Origin: CAZYJR01 sp964647905
GTDB taxonomy: Bacteria > Desulfobacterota > DSM-4660 > Desulfatiglandales > HGW-15
Direction of reading: 5' to 3'
Assembly (NCBI GenBank): GCA_964647905.1
Contig: CAZYJR010000025.1
Span: 1 to 60,456, forward strand
DNA: 60,456 bases
Every line of letters starts with the position of its first letter. The first letter of the stretch is position 1. Under the pieces are notes generated by a model. It was not told where the DNA came from. It saw only the letters and a list, made by a program, of their open reading frames with translations, and searched no databases. Below are positions 1 through 8,273 of the stretch, in pieces. The translations under genes were made by a program, and so were the position numbers.

Positions 1-600
1 CCGCTTTGAGAAGCCTTGCAGCCGGCATCTGAGCCGGAATTCCGCCGCGTAGTCGTGCTGTAATGGTCCGCTCGGCCTCCGCGAGGCTCATTCATCTCAG
101 AATCGCTCAGTTTGGGTTGTAGCTGATTTCTGGGAGCCATGTGAGAGGTAGAGCACAAGCTGGAGGAGATGTCAAGTTAAGGATGGCCAACGTCGTCAGT
201 AATTTCAACATGTTATGTGGCCATTTCTTATAGGGCTGGGGGTCTTTTGCGCAGCACATGTATCCCCCCCCTCCCTCTGCCCGCGTCTGTGCTCTCAGGT
301 CCCTCTCTGGGCCGACGAAGAGCCTTCCAGCGACAATCTGCAAATGGGGCGTGAAATCAGGCTGTTGCAGTTTTTTAAAAAATGCAATTTTTCTCGATCC
401 TTATATCGGAGTTTTAGATTGACACAGAATTCCTTTCTGGTATCCTAGTCTAAACATTAGTGGCGTTAAACTCAAATTCATCCTGAATTGAGCGTGTTGC
501 TATCTGTCGCACTCGTGCTAGTTGGATAAACCAGGTACTTTGCTGCTGGTACCCTAGAATACGAGCGGTCGCTTAATCTTACCGGCCTTGGCCTTGTCAG
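1..600. other. Left edge, no convincing gene
   Basis: I see no recognisable gene here. On the minus strand an open frame beginning with ATG near 91-95 runs off the left edge (about 30 codons in the window), which is too little to judge. The short open frames at 107-343 (minus) and 215-448 (plus) have no RBS and no recognisable motif. The stretch lies at the 3' side of the decayed transposase, so one insertion-sequence end should be here, but I could not identify a terminal inverted repeat. Confidence 0.4.
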
Positions 601-710
601 AGAAGATTATGGCCGAATTGCACAACAAGAATATCAAGCATGATAGTACAAAGCTAAGTGCACACCGCCCCATTGGATCTTCCTTTGCTTCTGGACTGTG
701 GGACGGGGAT

Positions 711-2057
711 TTAGTCCACGCCGACGCCTGGATCCATGTGGTATTCGGCCCAGAGCCTGGCAAAGTCCAGCACCTCCCAGACGGCCCGGGAGACCTTGAG
801 CCTCAGCATGCCGCCTCGGCAAACGAGCTTCGCTACTATGTCAATGACCTTCCGTCTCAAGGTGTTAGGGTAAAACGTGATCGGAACAACTTCAGCGCAG
901 ACGATTTTCTTGAACGTCTCATACAGAAAGAACGCAATGCACATGAGGTAGTAGAAGGACGCATTGGGACGAAGCCACTCAAAAGGAAGCCGCTGATCGA
1001 CAAACTCCTTGAAGACAAGGAAGGCCAACTCGCTCCGGCCACAACGATGATAGCAGCCGTAGATCTCCTCGGGCGTGAGCATCGCGTTGCAAACGTCTCT
1101 GCGGAGTTGCTCATCGATCCCGCTGCCCATGCCGAGGTTGGGGTAAAGTACATCACAGGGTCGGGCGAAGGAGAGCAGCGGTTGATCGTCTTCTATTTCT
1201 TCGCTTCCAACATAGCTGCCCCATTCTTCCTGTGTGGTTTTTCGAACCTAATTGCCAATATCCGAGCAAAGCTTCCCGCCGCAGGCGTAGTCGACGTCTC
1301 AGCCTTCCATTGCCTCGAAAGGCTTCTGGTCCATGTAGTCGCTGTCGAGGGGCAAAACGATGGGAACATCGTCCCTATAGCGGCTTCGAATCCAGTACGC
1401 CACATATCGAATTATCCGCTGGGTCCTATGGCCCTGGTTGCTGTGCTCGTCCCCGGAACGGAAAACCGAATCGCTGATAATCCCCTCCGAGGTCATCTGA
1501 AGCGGCCTAAACCCTTTGTCCTTCTTGTAGGTGGGCATCACGCCCCCGCGCCCGTCGGCTTCATTGTAGTCCATGCACATGATGACATCGATATCGAGAA
1601 GGCTGATCTCCGGTGGGCTTATCTGGAACCGCTACACAAAGAGTTCGAGCAGGATACCGCGACAGACTCAGACCAGTGGCCAGGAGAAGGACTGAAAGAA
1701 GTGCTTGACCCCGTGGGAAGAGACCATATGGCGGGGACCTGTGTCGATGGCTGCAGCATCACCCCGATCCTTTTGCAGGGTGTCGAAATAGGTCAAGTGC
1801 CGTCCGGTGCTTTCCAGGTGGAGGCAAGAGATTTGCTTGAGAAGACCCTCGGCGGGAACCCCTTTCCAGTTTTTGCGAAGCCCGCCGTAACGGGACAGGA
1901 AGAGCACCGGAATCACTTTAATTTCATCAGTATACCGCACGAAAAAGGTCATGCCTCTACGTGCGGCAATACGTTCATCGGCCTGTTCGACCTTGGAGAT
2001 TTTGCGCTTGCTTTCGCTCCGGCGGGCAGTAGCTTTGCTGATCGTATCCCTTATCTC
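711..2057 (-). pseudogene. Decayed IS1380-type DDE transposase
   Basis: Three pieces of one minus-strand frame (1668-1952, 1299-1580, 711-1130) spell out a DDE transposase of the kind found in the IS1380 family. They include an N-terminal MTFFVRYTDE block, a LLDID catalytic-Asp block, the segment TYKKDKGFRPLQM, a second-Asp block LPLDSDYMDQKPFEA and a C-terminal FEWLRPNASFYYLMCIAFFLYE-like block. The frame is interrupted by at least four stops: TGA at 1668-1670, a TAG about 35 nt further on, TGA at 1299-1301 and a TAG about 48 nt beyond that. Since all pieces share one frame, decay was by nonsense substitutions rather than frameshifts. The element cannot make an active enzyme. It adjoins an AT-rich catabolic cluster that may have arrived with it. 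Element ends were not found. Confidence 0.85.
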
Positions 2058-2166
2058 TCAGGTGAAAGCCTATGATATAGAATAGTTTCAAAGTACATTT
2101 ACCATATCATAAACTTACCTGATTGTCAAGGATTTTGGCTATTTATGGGTCATCCAATCTAGGTTC

Positions 2167-2868
2167 ATGAAAGGCTATCAATCATTGTCTGTATCCAAGA
2201 ACACGGACAAGAGCCACCAAGCATACGAAGCGATAAAAAACTTGATCCTATCCGGCGAGATCAAGGGTGGCTCGCTGATTTCAGAGAATGTGCTTTGTCG
2301 TATTTTGAACATGAGTCGAACGCCCATCCGAAACGCCTTGAAAGCGCTTGAAGCCCGAGGATTTGTGTCGATTGCCCCTAAACAGGGTATAGTTGTTCAG
2401 CAAGTATCCAGTAAACAACACACAGAGGTTTACGAACTGCGCATGGTATTAGAAGAGTATGTCCTACGCGAACTGTTACCGGCCATTTCGAATCAGGATA
2501 TCCAAATCCTTGAAAAATACCTCGATGAGCAGAAAAAGTTGTTGGCTCAAAAGGATGTAAAGAACTTTTTAGAATCTGACCTCAATATGCATATGTTTTT
2601 CTTTGAACGTTATGGAAATGATACTATTAGTGAGGTAATGCGCAGTCTCAGAGAGAAGGTTTATTTGAGTGCTCTTACTGCCTTGGGCAAATTCCGGCGA
2701 ATGGAGTCTACTCTGAAAGAGCACCAATTGCTGGTCGACGCTATCTCGAAAAGAGATGAAGAAAACGCCATACAACAACTCAAAAACCACCTTAAAAAAG
2801 GCTGTTCGCTTCTTCCTGTAAATATTACAGGTAGCGATAGGGAGAATAGAAAGCAGGCAATTCTCTGA
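2167..2868 (+). CDS. GntR-family regulator, FCD type
   Basis: DNA-binding transcription regulator of 233 aa. Residues about 15-80 form a GntR winged helix (AYEAIKNLILSGEIKGG, then SRTPIRNALKALEARGFV). The rest is an FCD ligand domain with the usual metal and ligand residues: Asp and His in the block ESDLNMHMFFFE, His in KEHQLLVDAI and His in QLKNHLKKG. FCD regulators usually sense small carboxylates and repress a neighbouring catabolic or transport operon. It lies 50 bp upstream of the hydrolase-TRAP-RraA cluster on the same strand, so it probably controls that cluster; the effector is unknown. The ATG at 2167 is the natural start, though its RBS is weak. The gene is AT-richer than the later core genes. 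Confidence 0.9.
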   Translation: MKGYQSLSVSKNTDKSHQAYEAIKNLILSGEIKGGSLISENVLCRILNMSRTPIRNALKALEARGFVSIAPKQGIVVQQVSSKQHTEVYELRMVLEEYVLRELLPAISNQDIQILEKYLDEQKKLLAQKDVKNFLESDLNMHMFFFERYGNDTISEVMRSLREKVYLSALTALGKFRRMESTLKEHQLLVDAISKRDEENAIQQLKNHLKKGCSLLPVNITGSDRENRKQAIL

Positions 2869-2918
2869 TTCTGACACGTTTTATAAAGAATATTAATTAA
2901 AAAGTAGGAGTTAAATAG

Positions 2919-3743
2919 ATGAAAAAATATCTTGTGGCCGCCATTCAAATTGATTCCCAAAATGATAAAGCATTAAATGTGTCCAAAATAGAGCATTATA
3001 TTGACCAAGCCGCAGCACGCGGGGCCACGCTAATTGGCATGCCTGAAATGGTCAACTATATCGGTGACGAGGAAGGTGAACGCGAAAAGGCTGAGCCCAT
3101 CCCCGGGGAAACCATTGATCGATGGGCCAAAAAGGCGAAAGAGCATGCTATTTGGCTGCATTGTGGAAGCATCCTCGAGCGTATCGAAGGCAGTAACAAG
3201 GTGTACAATACCAGTGTCCTTCTTTCGCCGCAGGGAGAGATCGCCGGCCAGTACCGCAAAATACACCTGTTCGACGTGAATGTTACGGACGGCCCGTCCT
3301 TTATGGAATCAAATACCAAGAGACCCGGGTCTGAAATAGTGGTCGTGTCAACGCCTTTGGGCAATATTGGCCTCTCCATATGCTATGATATGAGGTTTCC
3401 GGAGTTGTACCGGATCTTGATGCTTCGCAAGGCCCAGGTCGCGTTTGTTCCCGCTGCCTATACTCTCATGACCGGCAAGGACCACTGGGAACCGATCCTG
3501 AGGGCTCGTGCCGCCGAAAACCAAATGTATATTGTTGCCCCCGCCCAAATAGGCGTCAAGCCCGCCTTCCAGACTTACGGTCGAAGCCTTATCGTCGACC
3601 CCTGGGGGACCGTTATCGCCAAAATGCACGACCGTGAAGGATTCATTATGTCGGAGATCGACCCGGAATATCTGGAATCCGTGCGCAAACAGGTTCCTTG
3701 TCTGAGCAACAGAAGGCCAGACCTTTACGATTGGACCAGCTAA
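2919..3743 (+). CDS. Nitrilase-superfamily carbon-nitrogen hydrolase
   Basis: Cytoplasmic amidase/nitrilase-fold enzyme of 274 aa, the normal length for the Nit/omega-amidase branch. The Glu-Lys-Cys triad is visible: Glu in GMPEMVNY, Lys in GQYRKIHLFD and Cys in LSICYDMRFPEL, with the additional Glu in HWEPILRARAAEN. It should hydrolyse a C-N bond of an amide, or less likely a nitrile, releasing ammonia and a carboxylate. The resemblance to Nit1/Nit2-type enzymes is strong, but the substrate cannot be read from sequence. RBS TAGGAG sits 9 nt before the ATG. It lies between the FCD regulator and a TRAP transporter, so it may act on the imported compound or on its breakdown product. Confidence 0.9.
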   Translation: MKKYLVAAIQIDSQNDKALNVSKIEHYIDQAAARGATLIGMPEMVNYIGDEEGEREKAEPIPGETIDRWAKKAKEHAIWLHCGSILERIEGSNKVYNTSVLLSPQGEIAGQYRKIHLFDVNVTDGPSFMESNTKRPGSEIVVVSTPLGNIGLSICYDMRFPELYRILMLRKAQVAFVPAAYTLMTGKDHWEPILRARAAENQMYIVAPAQIGVKPAFQTYGRSLIVDPWGTVIAKMHDREGFIMSEIDPEYLESVRKQVPCLSNRRPDLYDWTS

Positions 3744-3875
3744 AAAAATGCGAGGCTCAGGACATTGTATCCCTCCAAGTTGTGAGCCAGCTCTTTCAGA
3801 GAGGCAGAGCTCGGGTCCGCTTTATAAGGAGTCATCATCCACACATAACACAGTAAAGAAAGGAGAGGTAAGACT

Positions 3876-4892
3876 ATGTGCACCCGCAATTTGTTTATTT
3901 TTTGGGGATGGTTGCTTCTGTCCGCGGCACTAATTTTCACACCGGCCGCTACAGGGCAAGCTCAAGCAAAGACCGTCACTTGGAAAATGGCTACCAAAAT
4001 GCCCCCTACCAGTTCGGAAGGGAAGGCCTTTCAGCGAATGGCCGATCTCGTAAAAGAAAAGAGTGATGGAGCTATGGTCATTCAAGTGTTCCCTGCGGAA
4101 CAGTTGGGGAAAACAGAAGCCATTTTGGAGCAACTACAAGCTGGAGTTATCCAAATTTACCCTGAAGGGACATCCTATCTGCAAAAATTTGTAGAGGATT
4201 TGAAATTCACCAACGCCCCATTTATTTTTGACGATCGCGAGCATTGGGTCCGGTTCATGGATTCGGAACTCGTGCAAAGCAAATTCCAAGAAGTGGCGGA
4301 AAAGCACAATGTGCTGGTCCTGGGCAAAAGCACGGATTTCGTCCGCGGTCCGTACCGCGTTATGGTCAGTAGAAGAGAGGTAAAAGGCCTGGATGACATC
4401 CGAGGGCTCAAATTGCGACTCCATCCAGATGATATTGCTATCGCTGCGTGGAAGCATTTGGGGGCCAGTGTGATTGTCCTTCCCTGGACGGATATCTACG
4501 AGTCTCTGGGGCGGGGAATTATCGATGCTTGCAATTCCCCCATGGCGCTGGTGGAAAGCATGAAATTTTATGAGCAGGCTAAGCACGTTATTCGCCACAA
4601 CGAGTTTCCCCAAGGAATGGCTTTCATGACCAATTATGAACAGTTCAAACAACTGTCTCCTGAACATCGAGAAATACTTCTGAAGTCCCATAAAGAGGCT
4701 TGCGATTACAGCGTAGAAATTATGAATCAGGTAGCTGAAGAATCCATCGAGCAAATAGAAAATGCGGGCGCCAAATACTACGACATTGACACTCAACCTT
4801 TTGTCAAAAAGATGTTGAATATGTATAAACAGTGGGAAAAGGAAGGAAAATTACCTTCTGATTTGCTGAGAACAATTCAAGAAACAAAATAG
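3876..4892 (+). CDS. dctP: TRAP transporter substrate-binding protein DctP
   Basis: Periplasmic solute receptor of a tripartite ATP-independent transporter, 338 aa. It has an N-terminal signal peptide (hydrophobic LFIFWGWLLLSAALIF, cleavage probably after GQAQA) followed by the DctP fold, which starts VTWKMATKMPPTSSEG. The family's carboxylate-binding Arg region is present around FVRGPYRVMVSRREVKGLDDIRGLKLR. It captures an organic acid and hands it to DctQM. RBS AAAGGAGAGG precedes the ATG by a short spacer. The 132 bp before it carry no gene and may hold an internal promoter. A hairpin (4906-4927) follows, as expected where the receptor is made in excess over the membrane subunits. The ligand is not predictable, but linkage to a C-N hydrolase suggests a carboxylate bearing an amide. 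Confidence 0.93.
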   Translation: MCTRNLFIFWGWLLLSAALIFTPAATGQAQAKTVTWKMATKMPPTSSEGKAFQRMADLVKEKSDGAMVIQVFPAEQLGKTEAILEQLQAGVIQIYPEGTSYLQKFVEDLKFTNAPFIFDDREHWVRFMDSELVQSKFQEVAEKHNVLVLGKSTDFVRGPYRVMVSRREVKGLDDIRGLKLRLHPDDIAIAAWKHLGASVIVLPWTDIYESLGRGIIDACNSPMALVESMKFYEQAKHVIRHNEFPQGMAFMTNYEQFKQLSPEHREILLKSHKEACDYSVEIMNQVAEESIEQIENAGAKYYDIDTQPFVKKMLNMYKQWEKEGKLPSDLLRTIQETK

Positions 4893-4905
4893 TTTAATTG
4901 AACCG

Positions 4906-4927
4906 GAATGGGGGGGGACCCCCATTC
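4906..4927 (+). promoter_or_regulatory. Intercistronic hairpin between dctP and dctQ
   Basis: GAATGGGGG (4906-4914) is perfectly complementary to CCCCCATTC (4919-4927) around a GGGA loop. There is no U-tract beyond TTT, so it is more likely an mRNA-stabilising or processing hairpin at the 3' end of dctP than a full terminator. It sits directly before the dctQ RBS. The second TRAP operon has a hairpin at the same place. Confidence 0.75.
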
Positions 4928-4942
4928 TTTCGGAGGTTTTTA

Positions 4943-5428
4943 TTGCATCACTTTCTTAGCAAATTTGAAAAACTTTCCATTTATTTTACCGTTTTTTGCA
5001 TGATTGTGATGATTAGCATCAATATGCTTCAAATATTTGCACGATATGTTTTAAATTATCCTATACCATGGGTATATCCAACAACAATGCTACTTTTTGT
5101 GTGGATTACATTTATCGGAGCATTTATTGTTTATCATCAAAAGAAGGATATTGTAGTAGTTTTTTTTATTAACAAAATGCCCCTGAGAAGTCAATATTGG
5201 ATTCAATTAATCACTGATATGCTAATTATAGCATTACTTATTGTAATTATTATTCAGGCACCTGCTCTTATTAAACAGCAAGCTTCCACTATGCAGATAA
5301 TTCCTCTCCCTAGATATATCCAGACTATTCCTTTATTAGTAGGATTAACATTTATTTGCTTGGAAAATATAGTCGATATTGTGGAGAAAACTCGATCTCT
5401 GAGGCAACCTATAACAGAAAAAGAATGA
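4943..5428 (+). CDS. dctQ: TRAP transporter small permease DctQ
   Basis: Inner-membrane small subunit with four predicted helices, 161 aa from this start. It shows the DctQ-type features of an N-terminal helix (LSIYFTVFCMIVMISINML), the ARYVLNYPIPW segment and the block WITFIGAFIVYHQKKDIVV. I chose TTG at 4943 because a clear GGAGG lies 6 nt upstream (4932-4936). The longer in-frame TTG at 4898 would put a Gly/Pro-rich tail translated from the hairpin at 4906-4927 in front of the first helix. The gene is strikingly AT-rich, even compared with its neighbours dctP and dctM. It pairs with DctM to form the Na+-coupled membrane channel. Confidence 0.88.
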   Translation: MHHFLSKFEKLSIYFTVFCMIVMISINMLQIFARYVLNYPIPWVYPTTMLLFVWITFIGAFIVYHQKKDIVVVFFINKMPLRSQYWIQLITDMLIIALLIVIIIQAPALIKQQASTMQIIPLPRYIQTIPLLVGLTFICLENIVDIVEKTRSLRQPITEKE

Positions 5429-5432
5429 AGCC

Positions 5433-6719
5433 ATGACCGCATTAACTCTATTTTGTCTTTTCATGATATTTATCGCTCTGGGGGTGCCCATTTCTATGAG
5501 CATGGGCCTGGCCACTGTGCTGACCCTGATTGTTAGTGGCAACTCAAGTTTCTTTTTCGTTGTGCCTCAGCAGATGGTGGAAGGCGTGAACAGTGCGCCG
5601 CTCTTGGCGATCCCCTTTTTCATTCTGGCCGGGAATCTCATGAATGCCTCAGGGCTGACAGACAAGATTTTCGATTTTGCATCCAACCTATTGGGGCATA
5701 TCCGGGGGGGGCTGGCCCAGGTCAACGTCTTAGCCAGCATGGTATTCGCAGGGGTTTCCGGAGCGGCCGTAGCTGATTGCGCCGGACTGGGGCTCGTGGA
5801 AGTTAAAGCCATGACTGAACGCGGCTACGCCCGGGGATTTTCTGCAGCCATCACCGCTGCATCTTCGGCTGTGGGGCCGGTGATTCCGCCGTCTATCCCA
5901 CTCGTTATTTATGCCTATATAGCAGAAGTTTCTGTGGGTCGTATGTTCTTGGCCGGCGTCATACCAGGTGTAGTCATTGCCGCTTCTTTGATATTGACCA
6001 ATTATATACTTTCTTATCGCCATGAATTCCCTCGCATGCCTAGGGCAACTTTGCGGCAAATCGCTCGCAGTGCTGTCAATGGAGTGGTAGCCTTGGTCGC
6101 GCCTGTTATTATTGTGGGTGCAATTTTAACCGGAGTAGTCACGGCCACTGAAGCCGGTGTCTTGGCTTGTGCTTATGCTTTTCTGATTGGTATAATTTAC
6201 CGTGGATTTACATTTCAAAGTTTGTGGACTGCTTTGTATGAAACTGTAACTATTACTACCATCATAATGTTTATTATTGCTTTTGCTACAGCCATGGGGT
6301 GGCTTTTTGCGTATGAGCAGATTCCTCAAAAAATTGCTGAATCGATGCTTGCCTTAACGCAAAACAAATATGTTTTTCTTTTCCTTTTGATGTTCTTTTT
6401 GTTGCTTATCGGTTGCGTAATAGAGGGGATTCCAGCTTTGCTCATTACTTTACCCCTTCTTTTACCAATTGCAGACTATTTCGGAATAGATAGGACCCAT
6501 TTTGGCCTTATTGTAGTTTATGGTATCCTTATTGGAATTGTAACACCGCCTATGGGTATCTCTCTTTATATTATGGTCGGCGTAGCGGATATTAAATTTG
6601 AAGATATTGTCGTTGCTATATTGCCTTACCTCATCCCACTAATTGCTATGTTGGTTCTGATCACTTATGTACCGCAAATAACCTTGGCTCTTCCGAATTG
6701 GCTCATGGGAGCACAATGA
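5433..6719 (+). CDS. dctM: TRAP transporter large permease DctM
   Basis: Large membrane subunit of 428 aa, the usual length, with about 12 hydrophobic helices. Typical DctM stretches are LAIPFFILAGNLMNASGLT, VFAGVSGAAVADCAGLG (a re-entrant loop element), AASSAVGPVIPPSIPLVIYAY and TPPMGISLYIMVG. It carries out ion-coupled import of the DctP-bound solute across the inner membrane. It begins 4 nt after the dctQ stop, so the two are translationally linked. The upper half is GC-richer than the lower half, which is a composition change within one gene, but the frame is intact. Confidence 0.94.
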   Translation: MTALTLFCLFMIFIALGVPISMSMGLATVLTLIVSGNSSFFFVVPQQMVEGVNSAPLLAIPFFILAGNLMNASGLTDKIFDFASNLLGHIRGGLAQVNVLASMVFAGVSGAAVADCAGLGLVEVKAMTERGYARGFSAAITAASSAVGPVIPPSIPLVIYAYIAEVSVGRMFLAGVIPGVVIAASLILTNYILSYRHEFPRMPRATLRQIARSAVNGVVALVAPVIIVGAILTGVVTATEAGVLACAYAFLIGIIYRGFTFQSLWTALYETVTITTIIMFIIAFATAMGWLFAYEQIPQKIAESMLALTQNKYVFLFLLMFFLLLIGCVIEGIPALLITLPLLLPIADYFGIDRTHFGLIVVYGILIGIVTPPMGISLYIMVGVADIKFEDIVVAILPYLIPLIAMLVLITYVPQITLALPNWLMGAQ

Positions 6720-6833
6720 AAGAATATTTTACTAATAATTATTATAGTTATATAGTTCAAATTCTATAGTTTGATATTTTGTCTTTTCATATTTATGTAA
6801 ATTCATTCTAATAAACTGTTGGGGAGAATTGCT

Positions 6834-7499
6834 ATGTTCATTATTAAAGATCGCGCTCCACAGCCAGACCCGTCTTTGATCGAGCTGCTCAGGGACGTGG
6901 AAACAGCCACAGTAGGTCATTTTTATCACCATGGCTTTATGGATCAAACCATTCGGCCGGTATTTAACAACAGTCAAATAGTTGGGCCAGCCGTGACGGT
7001 AAAGACCGCTGGAGCAGATTCGACAGTAGTCCATAAGGTTATGGAGATGATCGAACCTGGCGATGTCGTAGTGGTGGATCGGTGTGGCGATCAGGTTCAT
7101 GCTTGCTGGGGAGGAGTCGTGACCTTGGCTGCTCGTATGAAACAAGCAGCGGGCGGAATAGTTGACGGACCCGCTACAGATACCAATGAAATAGTTGAAA
7201 GTGGTTTTCCTTTCTATTGTCGTGGAACCACTGCACTCACCACCAAGCTGCTGGGTTTTGGTGGCGAAATAAATACTGTTATTCAATGTGGCCGCGTTAC
7301 GGTACATCCGGGTGACTTGATTGTGGCAGATGGTAATGGAATTTTGGTGCTTCGTCCCGATGAGGCCCCCTCTGTGGCTCAAAGGGCCCTGGCCATGCAA
7401 GAAGAGGAGAAAAAGCTGATAGAGCGGCTAAAGGCGGGAGAGGATCTCCCCGCGATCACAAGAGCTGGCGCTATCATCACCGAAAAATCGTCGGATTGA
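6834..7499 (+). CDS. RraA-family (HMG/CHA aldolase-like) protein
   Basis: A 221-aa protein of the RraA / 4-hydroxy-4-methyl-2-oxoglutarate aldolase family. It contains GDVVVVDRCGD, GGVVTLAARMKQAAGGIVDG and a C-terminal GRVTVHPGDLIVADGNGIL. I start at ATG 6834, which has GGGGAG (6821-6826) 7 nt upstream; the in-frame TTG at 6819 lies over that RBS. In characterised aldolases the block DGxxRD supplies a catalytic Arg and a metal-binding Asp. Here it reads DGPATD (residues 111-116), so the Arg position is Thr115 while Asp116 is kept. The protein may therefore be a non-canonical lyase, decarboxylase or regulator. It closes the hydrolase-TRAP cluster after a 114-bp AT-rich gap. Family assignment is firm, activity is not. 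Confidence 0.85.
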   Translation: MFIIKDRAPQPDPSLIELLRDVETATVGHFYHHGFMDQTIRPVFNNSQIVGPAVTVKTAGADSTVVHKVMEMIEPGDVVVVDRCGDQVHACWGGVVTLAARMKQAAGGIVDGPATDTNEIVESGFPFYCRGTTALTTKLLGFGGEINTVIQCGRVTVHPGDLIVADGNGILVLRPDEAPSVAQRALAMQEEEKKLIERLKAGEDLPAITRAGAIITEKSSD

Positions 7500-7768
7500 A
7501 AGCGTGAGCGGAGGAATCAGTGGGAGCATTACGGGTTTCTGCGAAGTTGCTTTGCACTGGTCCGGGTTGCGTATGAGGCGAACACGGTGTCAAGTGTCGC
7601 ATTGTAAATGGAGCAGCGTACTTTAAGCATGTTGTTGCAGTTTGGAGCCAGCCATTAGGCTCTGCTTCGCTTTAGTCTTGTATTGCATATCAATTTGTTG
7701 GCCGATTCAATATTTTCACTGTCGATGGGGTAGCCTCCGACGTTATCGCCCCTGTAAGGAACTCGTTT

Positions 7769-7811
7769 GGTCGGGTGGCCCGGAGGTGCGATTCCTCCCG
7801 GCCACCCGACC
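7769..7811 (+). repeat. Long hairpin with a tRNA T-arm-like tip
   Basis: GGTCGGGTGGCC (7769-7780) pairs fully with GGCCACCCGACC (7800-7811). After a C/C mismatch, a 5-bp stem GGAGG/CCTCC closes a 7-nt loop TGCGATT. The 5-bp stem and 7-nt loop match the geometry of a tRNA T-arm, and the loop matches TTCGATT except at its second base. No D-arm or anticodon arm is present, so it is not a functional tRNA. It could be a tRNA-derived relic or the bidirectional terminator between the RraA-family gene and the convergent HNH gene. The rest of 7500-7828 holds nothing I recognise. Confidence 0.6.
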
Positions 7812-7828
7812 TATTTATTTATGACCTC

Positions 7829-8137
7829 TTAGCCGCCGGCATCCCCCTTTTTCAATCTCTCCAGGTACTCCTCCCATTCCACCGGCAGGAGATAGCGCTT
7901 GCGTGTGTTGCACTCCTTGCAAGCAGGCACGGTGTTTCCCCGTGTGCTCCGCCCCCCTCTGGCCAGCGGGACTATGTGGTCCATGGTGAGATTGGCCCTA
8001 CCCACCAGGCGGCCGCAGTAGTGGCAGACCCCCGGCTGGACCTGCCGGTCCCACCAAGCGGTCCGCCGCAACCGGCGCGCCTTTTCCTTCTCCCTGGCCG
8101 CGTGCTCCTCACCGCCGGTCTCGAAGAATGCCGTCAT
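7829..8137 (-). CDS. HNH endonuclease
   Basis: Small nuclease of 102 aa with a textbook zinc-bound HNH fold: CHYCG at about 37-41, the catalytic block MDHIVPLARGG, GNTVPACKECNTRK with the second Cys pair, and an aromatic Glu-rich tail. Stand-alone proteins of this size are common as bacterial restriction-like nucleases or degenerate homing enzymes. It is divergent from tadA and convergent with the RraA-family gene. There is no adjacent methyltransferase or intron, so its role is undefined. Confidence 0.85.
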   Translation of the reverse strand: MTAFFETGGEEHAAREKEKARRLRRTAWWDRQVQPGVCHYCGRLVGRANLTMDHIVPLARGGRSTRGNTVPACKECNTRKRYLLPVEWEEYLERLKKGDAGG

Positions 8138-8273
8138 ATACTCCCTTTACCTCTATTTTCCCTCTCCGAGGAGGGTAACACCCGGAGCGGAGAATCCAAG
8201 GGAAAAGGTGGGGCCGAAAGCTCGGTGAGCGCGAGCGTTGACGCATCAGGACCGGCATGATAAAGGTTTTGAC

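Noticed and set aside
588..2075. 495-codon plus-strand ORF
   Set aside because: It lies antisense to three same-frame pieces of an IS1380-type transposase on the minus strand; its own translation has no motif and no RBS.
4898..4945. Upstream TTG start for dctQ of TRAP operon 1
   Set aside because: Would translate the intercistronic hairpin into a Gly/Pro tail and has no RBS; TTG 4943 has GGAGG at the right distance.
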